Part shown: positions 21,998 through 32,779 of the stretch, piece after piece
Position numbering within the stretch: position 1 is the first letter of the stretch
Layout: the number at the start of each line of letters is the position of its first letter
NCBI GenBank assembly: GCA_964023275.1
Contig: OZ029928.1
Span: 17,751,599-17,815,598 of the forward strand
Direction: 5' to 3'
DNA length: 64,000 nt
From: Norana najaformis
Lineage: Eukaryota > Annelida > Clitellata > Crassiclitellata > Hormogastridae
The notes under the pieces: model-generated
Database searches by the model: none
Seen by the model: only the letters and a program-made list of their open reading frames with translations
Told to the model about the DNA's origin: nothing
Made by a program: the position numbers and the translations under genes

Positions 21998-22140
21998 GGC
22001 ATCCGTAATTACGGATTTGTATAGCGCCTCTTCGGACGATACTCATCAGAGTTACCCCACAGCTGTCATCACAAAACGGTCGAACAGAATGATTTTCAAT
22101 CGCTTACGTAATAGTGAAACTTCTATAGCGCACCGTGGAT
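21998..22140 (-). mobile_element. Two short LINE-like 3' termini
   Basis: Minus-strand AGAGGCGCTATACAAATCCG with a TAATTACGG tail at 21998-22060, and GTGCGCTATAGAAGTTTCAC at 22105-22140, have the common GGCGCTATA(N)AA terminus of this window's LINEs. Too short to assign further. Confidence 0.45.
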
Positions 22141-22185
22141 ATACAGGCCGCGTGGACAACCAGGTCATCTTCTGCAGCAGAGCCT

Positions 22186-22213
22186 TGTTAGTTACATTGG
22201 TTAAAGCGTACGT
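22186..22213 (+). mobile_element. Fragment of SINE family D head
   Basis: TTAGTTACATTGGTTAAAGC matches the A-box region of the SINE at 38270. It ends where the next LINE tail begins. Confidence 0.45.
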
Positions 22214-22378
22214 CAATCGTAACCGTAATCGTAATCCCGAGATTTCTACAGCGCCCAACGAAAGCCACGTCACGGGGACCAGCTTATTCACAGGCGCTCA
22301 GTCAAAACAAAATCGGTAGGCAAAAGTGTTCAGTTCCAGGTCAAGATCTAAGAGTCAGGCAGAGAGACAGTGTGGCAA
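22214..22378 (-). mobile_element. LINE 3' end, family 1, 5'-truncated
   Basis: Minus-strand 3' UTR with an (ATTACG)n tail at 22214-22240. Truncation at about 22378 is directly followed by the 31-bp minisatellite. Confidence 0.85.
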
Positions 22379-22399
22379 ATAAAAGCGGCTCTGAAGAAA

Positions 22400-22775
22400 A
22401 ATAGAACTACCGTTTTGGGATCTGAGGAAACAGTTGCTTTTTGGGCAGTGAAGAAACAAGCAGTGGTCGTTTCGGGCAGTGAAGAAACAAACAGTTGCCG
22501 TTTTGGGCAGTGAAGAAACACGCAGTGACTGTTTTGGGCAGTGAAGAAACACACATTTGCCGTTTTGGGCAGTGAAGAAACACATAGTTGCCGTTTTGGG
22601 CAGTGAAGAAACACACATTTGCCGTTTTGGGCAGTGAAGAAACACGCAGTGACTGTTTTGGGCAGTGAAGAAACACATAGTTGCCGTTTTGGGCAGTGAA
22701 GAAACACACAGTTGCCGTTTTGGGCAGTGAAGAAACACACAGTTGCCGTTTTCGGGCAGTGAAGAAACACACAGC
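22400..22775. repeat. Minisatellite, 31-bp unit, ~12 copies
   Basis: The unit reads AAACACACAGTTGCCGTTTT + GGGCAGTGAAG. Because 31 is not a multiple of three and the unit has no stop on the minus strand, all three minus frames stay open and give the same peptide family (SSLPKTAT, FFTAQNG, LHCPKRQ). Confidence 0.95.
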
Positions 22776-23112
22776 CAACAAAGATCACGGCTTTCAGAGA
22801 TAAAAGAACCCATCACTGACAGATCCGTGCAGCTTGCGACTGGATCTACAGATCAGAGAAACCTAGATCGTTCACAGCAACTTACTCATCACAGACCGGT
22901 CGCACAGTCCATTACTCACAGAACACTCACCACAGGACCTAAGTGAGCAAGTCAAGCATTTGTTAAAAAGCCATATGTCCATCGGCAGAGCGAGATCTAA
23001 CGAATTCGGACAGCTCTGATGTGAAATATCTAAGAAGCCGAGATGAAGCAAGGTCATGCCAACTGTTGCATCCACAAATAACCTCTCTCAACATCATACA
23101 CAAACTATAAAG
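22776..23112. other. Unique sequence with a LINE family-7 3' scrap
   Basis: At 22948-22992 GCATTTGTTAA, AAGCCATATGTCCATCGG and AGAGCGAG match the 3' UTR of the LINE at 10141 (minus orientation). Otherwise nothing recognised. Confidence 0.5.
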
Positions 23113-23365
23113 TGATCGTAATCATAATCGTAGTCCCGAGATTTCTACCGCGCCCAACGAAAGCCGCACAGCGGGGACCAGCTTATTCACAGGCGCTCAG
23201 TCAAAACAAAATCGGTAGGCAAAAAGGGTTCGGTTCCAGGTCAAGATCTAAAAGTCAGGCGGAGAGACAGCGTGGCAGCCACGGGGGGTGGTGTTTGGGG
23301 CTGGAGAGGAGAGAGAGATAAGAGGAAGAAGGGGTGTCAAGATAGGATCTGTGAAAGAGGTATGT
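23113..23365 (-). mobile_element. LINE 3' end, family 1, 5'-truncated
   Basis: Minus strand from CACAGATCCTATC at 23355 to the GACTACGATTATGATTACG tail at about 23115. Confidence 0.85.
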
Positions 23366-23463
23366 TGTATATAAGCGGCCATAATCCCCCGACTTTAGAA
23401 GTCTAGACTGCAACAAGCAATGTCTGGTAGCTGCAGGAAACTGTGGCCAGAATACCTCTGTAT

Positions 23464-23921
23464 CAGGCGTGCGGTTTCGGTGGTGTATCGATAAAGCGTT
23501 TGGTCAATGATCATGCGGTTGCGGGTTCGATTCCGTGTAACGACCTGGGCAAGTTGTTTGCGCACACCGTGCCTCTGTCACCAAGCAGTAGAATTGGGTA
23601 CCGGCGTAAGCTGGGAAGTAAAAGGCAAGTCCTGCGATGCATTGGCCCCGTGTCCATGGCTTTGGGATTCGTCCACTGCCGGTTCAAGGGCTTAAAGAAA
23701 AGAAAATGAGCGCCTCCCCTACGTCTCACTTGTACGATATGGGATACTTTACTTTACATAAGCTGGGAAGTAAGTAAACGGCAAGTCCTGCGATGCATTG
23801 GCCCTGTGTCCAGGACCTTGGGATTAGTCCACTGCCGTCCAGAGAGCCTAAAGAAGAGTAAATGAGCGCCTACCCTACGTCGCAATTGTGCGATATAGGA
23901 TACTTTACTTTACTATCAGAC
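23464..23921 (+). mobile_element. SINE family B, full dimeric copy
   Basis: The head at about 23475-23540 has B-box GGGTTCGATTCC. The body contains GGCAAGTTGTTTGCGCACAC and GCAAGTCCTGCGATGCATTG and ends GATACTTTACTTTAC at 23753. A second, headless body follows immediately (ATAAGCTGGGAAGTAAGTAA at 23755) and ends in the same tail at 23921. It has the same dimer junction as 21.34 kb. Confidence 0.85.
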
Positions 23922-24195
23922 GTCCTAAGTCTTAAGAGTATTTTCTAGTGGCCTATAACGAGATTTTAATGCGACCTGTTCACGCCCACAAAAGTGTCTG
24001 GCAGTAGTTAGACACTTAATAAGGCGCTGGTAAGTGCTCCACAAAAACACAGTGCGCTACAACAAACTAGATTTGACACAAGACACTTCGTCTAAAAGAG
24101 TCCTAACCAGAATATAATGCCGTGCATCTGGTCCAAATGGATCTAATTCAACGGAACAGACAACGAACGAAGACACATTTAGGTCGACAAACAAC
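23922..24195. other. Unique sequence, no gene seen
   Basis: Short stretch; nothing recognised. Confidence 0.35.
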
Positions 24196-24396
24196 ACATG
24201 CCGACAGACTAATTGACAGAGACAGCCAGACAGACAGACAGCCAGACAGACAGACAGACAGACAGACGGACAGACGGACAGACAGACAAGACCAATAGAT
24301 AGACTGATAGACAGATTGACAGACGGAGAGACAGACAGACAGACACACAGACAGACAGACAGACATACACACAGACAGACAGACGGACAGACAGAG

Positions 24397-24427
<31 letters not shown>

Positions 24428-24680
24428 AGACCAACAGATAGAGACTGATAGACAGACTGACGGACGGACGGACGGGCAGGCAGACAGACAAAAGGAAGGA
24501 AGGAAGGACGGACGGACGGATAAAATAGACAGATCGATAGATAGAGAGACTGACAGACAGACAGACACTGACAGAAAAGACACAGACAAGGACTGATAGG
24601 CAGAGACACACACAGAAAGAGACAAAGCCAGAGGAAGAAAAAGACAGACACAGAGACAGACAGACAAACAGACAGAACCG
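24196..24680. repeat. (GACA)n compound microsatellite
   Basis: ACAGACAG with GACGGACG and GATAGA variants. Long minus-strand Cys/Leu/Ser/Val frames here are repeat artefacts. Confidence 0.95.
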
Positions 24681-24744
24681 ACCATACACGGATCGAAAAA
24701 GCATCTGGCAGAAAATGGGATTTAATGGAATTACTGCGGCTGCA

Positions 24745-24889
24745 GAGGAAGGGGAGGAGCGGGACAGGATGAGGGAGATACAGAAGGATGGGGAGGAGAT
24801 AGGGGAGGAGAAAAAATGAGGACGAGGAGAAAAAATTGGAGAAGGGAAGAGAAGGATGGAGTGGAAAGAGGAGGAAGGGTACGAAGGAG

Positions 24890-24920
<31 letters not shown>

Positions 24921-25066
24921 AGGAGCTGGAAGAGGAGGAGGACGAGAGAGCAGTAGGTAATTAATACACGCCATAGAATAAGTAGTAGAAGAAGGAGAAA
25001 GAGTAGGAGTAAAAGGAGTATAGGGGGAGGATAAGGAGTAAGAGAGGAGGAGGAGGAGGAGGAAGC
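24745..25066. repeat. Polypurine tract, GGA-rich
   Basis: About 320 bp nearly all A/G on the plus strand (AGGAGGAGG, GGGGAGGAG). A candidate for triplex (H-DNA) structure. Confidence 0.9.
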
Positions 25067-25080
25067 GTTACCATGGCAAC
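25067..25080. promoter_or_regulatory. RFX-type X-box, perfect palindromic match
   Basis: GTTACCATGGCAAC fits the animal X-box consensus GTNRCCATGGNAAC at every position. RFX factors are known to bind such sites upstream of many ciliary genes. It lies at the end of the polypurine tract; its ATGG core is also the start of the frame at 25073. Confidence 0.45.
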
Positions 25081-25303
25081 AGCGCCAAAAGCATCTCGTG
25101 TCATCGGCAGATGTCGCTCGCGATGCAGTCGATGGCAATCTTCGATCATTTCTTCTTCACCCTTCGCCTCTAATCAGCCTCACCTGCGCTTGCTGTGCAT
25201 CTCCGTCAAAGCAAGAGACACCGATGGAGGAAAACCAGCACAGCCCATTCCTCAAGGCTTACCCTTGATGCCACAGCCGACTGGCCTACATCTCGCCTCG
25301 TAG
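25073..25303 (+). CDS. Hypothetical ORF, 76 codons
   Basis: The ATG at 25073 is in strong Kozak context (ACCATGGC). The product starts MATAPKASRVIGRCRSRCSR and is Ser- and basic-rich without a domain. The start codon overlaps the X-box palindrome, which itself supplies the Kozak-like context. A CTAATGGCTGGGGTTCGAAC phrase just downstream (25305) resembles a tRNA B box. Probably fortuitous. Confidence 0.15.
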   Translation: MATAPKASRVIGRCRSRCSRWQSSIISSSPFASNQPHLRLLCISVKARDTDGGKPAQPIPQGLPLMPQPTGLHLAS

Positions 25304-25620
25304 CACCTAATGGCTGGGGTTCGAACCTCAAAGTGTCGCGAAAAAGTGACCAATTTCGACCACAAAATGTAAAAGCTTTATGACGGCAAACGGTAGCATA
25401 CCTATTTATGAAGGTAAAGGAAGCACCCGTATTTACACAACTCTTTAGTAAATAGTAACTCCTCCAGAAGTATAAAGGCAAAGGTAACATTGTTCACACA
25501 CCTCTTTAGAAACTCCTTCTAAAGTATGAAGGTAAAGGTAACACTTGTTTACACACCTCTTTAGAAACTCTTCCGAAAGTTTAAAGGCAAAGGTAACACT
25601 TGTTCACACAACTAACTTCG
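25304..25620 (+). repeat. Tandem AAAGGTAAAGGTAAC units, ~62 bp
   Basis: From about 25395: GTTCACACACCTCTTTAG, AAACTCCTTCTAAAGTATGA and AGGTAAAGGTAACACTTGTT repeat three to four times. A further diverged unit lies at 25735-25800. The first 90 bp (25304-25394) are unique. Related sequence at 8880-9065 is inverted. Confidence 0.75.
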
Positions 25621-25725
25621 CCGCTGCCTTTAATCGAGAAGTGCCAGTCCCAAGCCTGGATAAAGGAGGAGGGCGACGTCAACGGCCTTTGATGCCATAC
25701 GATGTCATTAAACATTGGAACTACT
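25618..25725 (+). repeat. Dispersed repeat F, copy
   Basis: Matches the reverse complement of the units at 35.6-36.4 kb: CACCGCTGCC-like start, GTGCCAGTCCCAAGCCTGGA, GGAGGGCGACGTCAACGGCC and an end GGAACTACTACTACTTC. The (ACT)n end suggests a retroelement 3' terminus. Confidence 0.65.
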
Positions 25726-25800
25726 ACTACTTCACACAACTCTTTATAAACTCCTCCAAGAAACCATAAAGGTAATATACTAGTTCACACGGCACCATAG

Positions 25801-26402
25801 AAACCCCTAAAAACCCCACCCCATCCAAGACCATCGTTTATCGCTGCCCACAGCTCATGGCTGTGTCTCTCTACGTTAGCTCTAAGGACTACTCATCATC
25901 ATCTTCTTCATCCTTCTGACCCAAAAAATCCTCCATTTAAACTCTATAAATAGACATACGCACCCAATTATCTTTTATCGCAGAATAAAAGCCCGCGAAC
26001 ACGAACACCCATTAGCGTAACTCGAGAAAAAGAATCGACTCTCTGCCCGACATTAAACAGGATGTGGTTCAAACATCTGAGACTTTCTGCTAGGTACTAC
26101 TTCATGACTGCTGTATGACTGAACAGCCATTATGCACTGGCCTCCGTACGGAGTCCCCAAGGGTGACACATCACCGGGATCGCGAAATTTTAACATCTCG
26201 CGCGCACGAGATATCGCGACTGAAGAACGAGATATCTCCTCGCACAAGTGTGTCGCCGAGGCTGTGTTCGCAGTACGGTGATATCTCGATCGGGAGCTAC
26301 ATAAATTATGCACTACATTCTGTTAAACAAAATGCTGATTGGATACTTCCCATCTGAGACGGTTACTGTGTAGGGACTTTGAGCAAGTCCTTCATTCACA
26401 AA
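25801..26402. other. Unique sequence, no firm gene
   Basis: Two overlapping 80-86 codon frames on opposite strands at 26053-26357. The region contains several GATATCGCGA and ATCTCG(C/A)G palindromic phrases. No domain recognised. Confidence 0.35.
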
Positions 26403-26477
26403 TGCTCAGCGTCATCGGTTGATGCTTAGTCATTAGATAGTGGCGCTTAATATGCCCTAAGTGAAATAATAATAATG

Positions 26478-26523
<46 letters not shown>

Positions 26524-26585
26524 GATATTTCAATTTAAAGACTTATTAATAACAACAATACTGCTGCTGCTGCTGCTGCTGCTGC

Positions 26586-26627
<42 letters not shown>

Positions 26628-26765
26628 CATCTCACTTAAGAACTAATAATTATTAATAACAGTAACACTACTGTTAATAATAATAACAACACTACTGCTA
26701 ACAATAACAATAATAATAATAATAACAATAATAATAATAACAAAACAACAACAATAATAAAAATA
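26403..26765 (+). mobile_element. Retroelement 3' end family 4 with long (AAT)n / (CTG)n tail
   Basis: GCGTCATCGGTTGATGC and AGTCATTAGATAGTGGCGC are the family-4 core. The tail is (AAT)n at 26466-26523, a (CTG)~9 tract at 26562-26586, and further AAT-rich DNA to 26765. Confidence 0.65.
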
Positions 26766-27407
26766 ATGTTATATTCCCGGTCAGCCACGTGTCATATAGC
26801 TGGCCCGCACGATACCACTTTGCTGCAACAGGTGGATAGCTGGGGCCCAGTGACACGTTCGGCTTTTAGGATTACGTTTTATTCACGTTTTATTATTTCA
26901 TTTTATTTATTTAGGGTGCGATTTGCAGTTGGCAGCTGTGGGGGAACCCACGGACGGGGCTGAATGTATGAGGCAGATATATCCTCAACGGGAGATAGCC
27001 TGAACGAGTGGGGAACTACTCACGGAGCAGACTCTATGGGGAATGTATTCGTGTTTGTATTGCCAACGAGAAATACTCTGAACCAATGCGGTAGGGAAGT
27101 TCCCACTTCTTTTCAACAAACTGCATCGAATCTAGTCACCCACTTTTAACTCATGCACACAAGTTAATAAGTTGAGCTAATTATCTCCGATGAGATAATT
27201 TAGGCGAACCCTTAAGGGCTCCATAGCTGGGGCAGGGTGTAGTCCAACGGGGTAAACAACGCCAGGACATTAGGGCCACTTATCATCAGTGGGGGGGGGC
27301 CAAGTGAAACATATGGGTACTAGAGGGTGGAAATAATTCAGAGTGAAGTGTTTCTGTTTTGCCCCTCTCTATCAGATCCACAGCCCTTGAACAAGTCACG
27401 GTCAGGT
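26766..27407. other. Unique sequence, no firm gene
   Basis: A G9 run lies at 27291-27299. Open frames are 60-65 codons without domain. Confidence 0.35.
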
Positions 27408-27940
27408 TAAAGTCTGCCTGTCTGTCCGTCTGTCTCTGTCTCTGTCTGTCTGTGTCTGCGTCTGTCTGTGCATGTATGTATGTATGTATGTCTTTCTGTC
27501 TCTGTCTGCCTGTCTGCCTCTGTCTGTCTGTCTCTGTCTGTCGATCTGTCCGTCTGTCTCTGTCTGTCTGCCTCTGCCTGTCTGCCTCTGTCTGTCTGTG
27601 TCTGTCTGTGCATGTATGTATGTATGTCTTTCTGTCGGTCTGTCTCTGTCTGCCTCTGTCTGTCTGTCTGTCTCTGTCTGTCTATCTGTCTGTCTGTCTC
27701 TGTCTGTCTGCCTCTGTCTGTCTGTCTGTCTGTGCATGTATGTATGTATGTATGTATGTCTTTCTGTCGGTCTGTCTCTGTCTGTCTGTCTGTCTCTGTC
27801 TGTCTATCTGTCTGTCTGTCTGCCTCTGTCTGTCTGCCTCTGTCTGTCTGTGTCTGTCTGTGCATGTATGTATGTATGTATGTCTTTCTGTCGGTCTGTC
27901 TCTGTCTGAATCTGTCTGTCTGTCTGTCTGTTTGTATCTT
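27408..27940. repeat. (TCTG)n with a higher-order ~130-bp period
   Basis: TGTGCATGTATGTATGTATG and CTTTCTGTCGGTCTG recur at about 27467, 27607, 27731 and 27859, separated by TCTG runs. Confidence 0.95.
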
Positions 27941-27959
27941 AACTTTCCTACTTACATCC

Positions 27960-28490
27960 TTGCTCCTTTGTGTCTCTTTATCTGCCACCCTGCCCATCCT
28001 AACTCCCTTCTTTCTTCCATCCAATCCTCCCTCCATCCATCCATTCCGGTCTTCCACTTTCCATATCTTTCCATCCCTTCCTCATCCATACTGCTATCCC
28101 TCCCCACATCCCTTTGTCCCTCCACCAACCCCCCTTCATTCCTTCCTCCCTCCTTACCTCTATCCCTACCTACAGCTTCCTTTCCAATCTACCTACTTAC
28201 CTACCTGCCTGCCTCCTGCCTGCCTACCCACCTCCTATCTACTTACCTACCTACTTCCTACCTACCTACCTACCTACCTCCCTCCTACCTACCTACCTAC
28301 CTACCTACCTACCTACCTAACTACCTCCTACCTACTTACCTATCTACCTACCTCCTACCTACATACCTCCTACCTACCTCACTCCCTCCGTCCCTCCTAC
28401 CTACCTATCTACTTACCTCCTACCTATCTACCTACCTACTTACCAACCTACCTACTTACCTACCTACCTACCTACCTGCCTAACCAAACT
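27960..28490. repeat. Pyrimidine-rich / (CCTA)n block
   Basis: TCCATCC-type DNA passes into CTACCTAC repeats with TTAC and TCCT variants. Plus-strand Leu/Pro/Tyr/Thr frames of up to 396 codons span this and the preceding block and are repeat artefacts. Confidence 0.95.
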
Positions 28491-28929
28491 TTCCCAACCC
28501 TTATCTCCAACTTCCACACCCCAACCCTCTGTCACCTTCCCTTCCCCTCATCGGTCACCCCACTTCCCCAGTCACTTCAAAGGGGCCCAGGCCAGCAACT
28601 GGTCGCCACCCACCCATCCCCCAATTCAGAAAACACTCACACAACACCAGCCCGATAACACCATTGCGTAACACTGGCCTCTGGCTCAGAGCCGTAAGGA
28701 CCTTGCTCGGCTCCGAACACCAGGCGTGTTCCGCGTCGGGACCGAGTACGCCCCGAGTGTACACGGCACTGCTCCGGAACACGCAGCCCCTGCTACGAGC
28801 ATTTCGAGCCACTCGAAGCGGAGCGGAGACGCCCGCTGCTGCTGCTGCTATCGCTGTTTATGGCTTCCAATGTTAACAGTTTGCGTCTGTTAATAGCAGA
28901 TGTTAAAGCAATAACGCTGTCAATTACAG
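28491..28929. other. CpG-rich unique segment, no firm gene
   Basis: About 28660-28850 is noticeably GC- and CpG-rich with 70-85 codon frames on both strands and a short (CTG)5. It could be a CpG-rich regulatory segment. Confidence 0.35.
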
Positions 28930-29020
28930 CACCCTTTTTCGGCCTCGGCCGTTCTATGGCGCTCTATAAATCGTCTTATTATTATTATTGTTGTTGTTGT
29001 TATTGTTGTTGGAAGAAGGA
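28930..29020 (+). mobile_element. Retroelement 3' terminus, family 5, (ATT)n tail
   Basis: CGGCCTCGGCCGTTCTATGG and CGCTCTATAAATCGTC lead into TTATTATTATTG. The same terminus occurs at 50545-50640. Confidence 0.65.
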
Positions 29021-29271
29021 TGATGATGATGATGATCATGATGGTGATGGTGATCACGATTATATTTTTTTATTATACTAATGACGATATAACAGCGGTA
29101 TTGATGCCCGTACTGATGACAATGATGATAATAATGACCTCCCACCCCATTCCATTTCCAACAGAACTCTCCCTTGTGGATTAACTTAAAACAATTTTCC
29201 AATTTCCCACAGGCATTATTGCTCCACGAAGCGACACGACACGAAGATATCTGTGACGAACAACGTTTGGC
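29021..29271. repeat. (GAT)n-like and unique sequence
   Basis: GATGATGATGATGATCATG at about 29021-29055, then unique AT-rich DNA without a gene. Confidence 0.5.
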
Positions 29272-29475
29272 GATGAATATTCAACGCCGACATCCTTTGC
29301 GAATACCGCAGACGTCATGAATATTCAACACCACTCATCTTGATGAACACCAAAGACCTCATGAATATTCAAGTCGCATTCTTATTAATATTCAACACCA
29401 ATCATCTTGATGAAAACCAAAGACCTAATGAATATTCAACCCCATTCTCATTAATATTCAACAGCAGTGCTCTTG
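29272..29475. repeat. Repeats of ATGAATATTCAA, ~69-bp unit
   Basis: ATGAATATTCAA occurs near 29274, 29318, 29361 and 29430, with TTAATATTCAAC near 29387 and 29452. The segment CACCACTCATCTTGATGAAC to the next such motif forms a ~69-bp unit repeated twice. Confidence 0.75.
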
Positions 29476-29551
29476 TTGCTACAACGTGCACCACGAGCGA
29501 AGAAGCTGCAGAAAATACATCATAAATTATCTGGCCACACACCGTTATACG

Positions 29552-29585
29552 CCGAGGCCAAGAAAATGCAGTCGATAACACTTCA
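29552..29585 (+). mobile_element. SINE family C 3' fragment
   Basis: ACGCCGAGGCCAAGAAAATG and CAGTCGATAACAC match the 3' end of the SINE at 46329-46540. Confidence 0.5.
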
Positions 29586-29694
29586 TATCCAGGGTTGCCT
29601 CTAGGGCTTAGCTCAAGAGGAGTAATCTTCGTCTTCCTCCTCTACTTCTTCTTTCTCCCGTTCTAAAATTGATACCATGCCTTACCATGCCTAA

Positions 29695-30195
<501 letters not shown>

Positions 30196-30520
30196 CAGAC
30201 AGGCAGACAGTTATCCTTCGCCTATTATTTTAACCAGACCGCTTCATACCTTACGTTACCTCATCATACGCAACGTTAAGTTACGTTCGCTTACCTTACA
30301 TGAAAACATAAAGCAGGTGGCAAAAGAACAAAGCACTGGACATAGATGAGACTCTTCTCCCCCCACAGGATCCAGGGTTAAAGGTCAGCGGATGAGCAAC
30401 CTGGATGACTGGGCGTTAAGATCAAAGAGGCCGACGGAGCAAAGGTAAGACCAAGTGCCATCATCTCGAACCTGTGATCAGCCCTTCAAAAGATGAGACA
30501 CCATCCTCAGATTAACAGTA
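30196..30520. other. Unique sequence, no gene seen
   Basis: Nothing recognised; a short frame of 61 codons at 30164-30349 overlaps the repeat. Confidence 0.35.
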
Positions 30521-30775
30521 ATGTCTGATGACAGCACGTATTAATGTGGCTAAAAGTAAAAGAACAGCTGTCCCTTAAGTCAACCCTGAAAGGGCGTTAG
30601 CGACTTCATTTTCTTAGCATCGGCATATGACGACACGATACTCAGATTAACAGTAATGTCTGATGAAGGAAGATATTAGTGTGGCTAAAAGAACAGCTGT
30701 CTCTTAAGTCAACCCTGAGAAGGCGCTAGCGACTTCATTTTCTTAGCCTCGGCATATGACTACGAGTGGCCTCCT
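30521..30775. repeat. Two-copy tandem duplication, ~135-bp unit
   Basis: ACAGTAATGTCTGATGA, AGAACAGCTGTC and CTTAAGTCAACCCTGA followed by GCGACTTCATTTTCTTAGC appear at 30520-30640 and 30648-30770. Both include the minus-strand 3' end of SINE family C, so the SINE end was duplicated with its flank. Confidence 0.85.
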
Positions 30776-30925
30776 AGCTTATCTTCCCACGAGCAGTGCA
30801 CTGTCCATGTACTCATTTTACGGTAAGATTCGCTAGAGGGGGCGAGTGGAGAAGAAATCTGGAAACATCTTTCTGCGCACTAGCGGGATTCGAACCCCAA
30901 CCCATGAGTAGTATCGTTGTCAGTG
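30734..30925 (-). mobile_element. tRNA-derived SINE, family C
   Basis: Minus strand: B box GGTTCGAATCCC near 30885-30900, body with AAGATAAGCTAGGAGGCC, 3' end CCGAGGCTAAGAAAATGAAG. Confidence 0.7.
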
Positions 30926-30960
30926 AGGAAGACGGTTGTTCTCGTGATACGTCCCTCACA

Positions 30961-31200
30961 ACCGTAATCGTAATCTCGAAATTTCTAGAGCGCTACCTAA
31001 ACGCTAAGCGCAGGGCACAAGCTTATTCACGAGCGCTGCGTCAAGTCCGTGGGGTTGTCCAACGATGCCACGTCAAGAACCAAGTTCGGTTGCCAGAAGA
31101 CCAGAGAGAGAAGGGGAGAGGAGGCTAGGGTGGGTTGGGTTGAAGCTGAGAGAAATGGGAAGACTGATCAGGGTGGGATTTCTTGAAAAGATGAGATAAG
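30961..31200 (-). mobile_element. LINE 3' end, family 2, 5'-truncated
   Basis: Minus strand encodes the ORF end HLFKKSHPDQSSHFSQLQPN followed by a stop. The 3' UTR contains GACTTGACGCAGCGCTCGTG and GCGCTTAGCGTTTAGGTAGC, ending AAATTTCGAGATTACGATTA. Related copies are at 49742-50205 and 61195-61425. Confidence 0.82.
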
Positions 31201-31311
31201 GTCACAACTCCAAGACCACATTCTGAGACACACACACAGACAGACACACACAGACACACAGACAGGCACACACACAGACAGACATATACAGACACACACA
31301 AACACACACAG
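31201..31311. repeat. (CACA/GACA)n microsatellite
   Basis: ACACACACAGACAGACAC type between the LINE and the SINE. Confidence 0.9.
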
Positions 31312-31436
31312 GGTCCGTACATGAGGACTTTAAATGGCGTGACACCCATTCAAACGGGGGCAGTGGTGGTGAAGGATCTCACCCAATCAATTCATTGAAA
31401 CGAACAGAGTCGAGGTCACACGGCCGCTACAGAAAA
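31312..31436 (+). mobile_element. SINE family D, 5'-truncated copy
   Basis: GTCCGTACATGAGGACTT, GGTGGTGAAGGATCTCACCC and ATTCATTGAAACGAACAGAG match the copy at 38270-38510. Confidence 0.7.
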
Positions 31437-31894
31437 AACGTCTACACTTACATTCACACAGAAGCAGACAGAAATGCCTGCTATATACCAGACATTTGAA
31501 GTTCACCACAACGAAACAAGGGAAACTGAACCGTGGCCTTCTTGCTGATCAGAAATGTCTGATAATATTTAACGACGCCTTCATAACAAGATGATAGGCG
31601 TGCCACTGATCAACAATCGAATCCCAAACCTTAAAATAGGCAGCGACTCTCCCGACTAACCGATAAATTGGAATCATTCGTGTAGTCTCTTTAATCCTGA
31701 CCCCAATCTGAACCCTTAACCAGCGAAACTGAAGTCGTTCTTCGCCACCTGCAAATTGGAATCCTTCACTCACGCACTCACACACTGACGCCACTCCTCT
31801 GCTTTGTTCTTCTGCCCCATAAACACCGATTCCTTTTGCTCAGTTCTGACGGTCAAAAATTAAGTCCGATGATTCACTAACCTCTGTCCCTGTA
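31437..31894. other. Unique sequence, no firm gene
   Basis: An 81-codon minus frame at 31549-31794 has no domain. GAAATGTCTGATAATA at about 31550 belongs to the CAGACA/TGTCTG group. Confidence 0.35.
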
Positions 31895-32165
31895 GTGTGT
31901 CTGCCTGTCTGTCCATCCGTCCCTCTGTATGTCTGTCCGTCTCTATTCCTGTTTGTCTCTGTCTCTCTGTCTGTCTGTCTGTCAATCCGTCCGTCTGTAT
32001 GTCTGTCCGTCTCAGTCCCTTTCTAAGGGTGTGCTCGTCTGTCTGTCTGCCTCTGTCTGTCTGTCTGCCTCTGTCCCTTTCTAAGGGTGTGATTGACAGT
32101 CTGTCTGTCTGTCTGTCTCTGGCGGTCTGTTTCTGTCTGTCTGTCTTTCTCTCTGTCGGTCTGCT
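31895..32165. repeat. (TCTG)n compound microsatellite
   Basis: TCTG runs with GTCCGTCTGTATGTCTGTCC duplicated and CCTTTCTAAGGGTGTG twice. Confidence 0.95.
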
Positions 32166-32272
32166 GTCAGTTGTAAATCAGAACATCATGAATGTTTACA
32201 CACGATTCACATGTAGTCATATTCGAACCTCTCAGGTAGGTTTGGTACATTTCCATACGTCATTGAAAATTG

Positions 32273-32401
<129 letters not shown>

Positions 32402-32660
32402 ACACAGACACACAGACACACAAACAAATAGTAAGACGACAGACAGACACACACATAAACAGTAAGACACACAGACACACACAAATAGTAAGACAGACAG
32501 GCAGGCAGGCACTCAAGCAGGCAGACAGAGACACACACAGACACACACAGACACACACAAATAGTAAAACAGAGATACACACACACAAATAGACAGACAG
32601 ACACAGAGACAGACAGGCAGTCACACAGAGAGACAGACAGAGAGACAGACAGACACCTGC
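32402..32660. repeat. (CACA/GACA)n with AAATAGTAAGAC interruptions
   Basis: AAATAGTAAGACAGACAG-type phrases recur four to five times among ACAC/ACAG runs. Confidence 0.9.
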
Positions 32661-32779
32661 AAATAAAATTAAAAGTGGCACCCACCGGTTCTGACAACGA
32701 ATATTCGTCTGCGTTGTCCGTTGAACAGTTCAGCGGCGGCGGTAGCTGCCATCGTAACAAGGCATCGGCTGCTCCGTGT

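Noticed and set aside
24057-24974. 305-codon minus frame rich in Ser, Cys, Leu and Pro
   Set aside because: Produced by (GACA)n and the polypurine tract.
27359-28658. 396-codon plus-strand frame, Ser/Cys/Val then Pro/Tyr/Leu-rich
   Set aside because: It follows TCTG and CCTA simple repeats exactly; several other frames on both strands are equally open.
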